A DNA stretch of 28,896 bases from positions 783,377-812,272 of the forward strand of contig BJOX01000112.1 in NCBI GenBank assembly GCA_009731375.1, read 5' to 3'. Below the pieces are notes generated by a model. The model saw only the letters and a program-made list of their open reading frames with translations. It made no database searches and had not been told where the DNA came from. Shown piece after piece: positions 28,656 through 28,896 of the stretch (positions are counted from its first letter, which is position 1; every line of letters begins with the position of its first letter). The position numbers and the translations under genes were made by a program. Source of the DNA: Paulinella micropora (lineage: Eukaryota > Cercozoa > Imbricatea > Euglyphida).

Positions 28656-28896
<241 letters not shown>

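Overview
The window is eukaryotic nuclear DNA from a genome extremely rich in short tandem repeats. (GATA)n/(TATC)n and (CATA)n/(TATG)n fill more than half of it. There is no rRNA or recognisable tRNA gene, and no prokaryotic gene layout. Spliceosomal introns, 10-N and longer assembly gaps, and an R2-superfamily retrotransposon confirm a eukaryote. I cannot name the lineage.

Two things carry the biology. The first is a minus-strand gene for a SNF2-family (Rad5/Rad16/SHPRH-like) ATPase, split into very small exons. Eight exons (46 to 166 bp) can be read from right to left: 15234-15130 (Q motif), 13988-13935, 12750-12585 (Walker A, motif I), 10866-10793 (motif Ia), 7220-7175, 6492-6446, 5575-5488 (motif Ib) and 3215-3144 (DESH, motif II). 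Every junction has GT and AG, every phase matches, and together they give 217 uninterrupted codons in the canonical SNF2 motif order. The motif III exon is not complete here, but copies of its 5' edge lie at 200-1219, so the gene continues beyond the left edge. The introns (0.7 to 3.6 kb) are almost pure microsatellite.

Around most of these exons the introns hold tandem arrays of partial exon copies. Copies of an exon's acceptor-side half lie upstream of it, and copies of its donor-side half lie downstream. This 'exon-edge satellite' arrangement is the most unusual feature of the window.

The second is a non-LTR retrotransposon family (family A) with reverse transcriptase, a CX2CX7HX4C knuckle and a PD-(D/E)XK restriction-like endonuclease. 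There is one near-complete copy (21378-17482, minus), a nearly identical 5'-truncated inverted copy (22999-25672, plus), a decayed copy (10544-8222, minus) and several solo 3' ends. Nearly every 3' end, read in the sense direction, runs into (TATC)n. Two other 3'-end families (B and C) also end in (TATC)n, so GATA arrays look like both insertion target and tail.

Layout: 1-1311 motif III exon-edge copies in GATA; 1314-2268 retroelement pieces; 2445-4560 motif II exon and its edge arrays; 4561-7220 motif Ib and two small exons among mixed repeats; 7286-10544 families C and A; 10793-16890 the exons for motifs Ia, I and Q with their arrays; 17156-25740 the inverted pair of family A elements around a palindromic centre; 25870-28124 (CATA)n with a 13-fold repeated 24-bp island; 28125-28896 GATA and one more family A 3' end.
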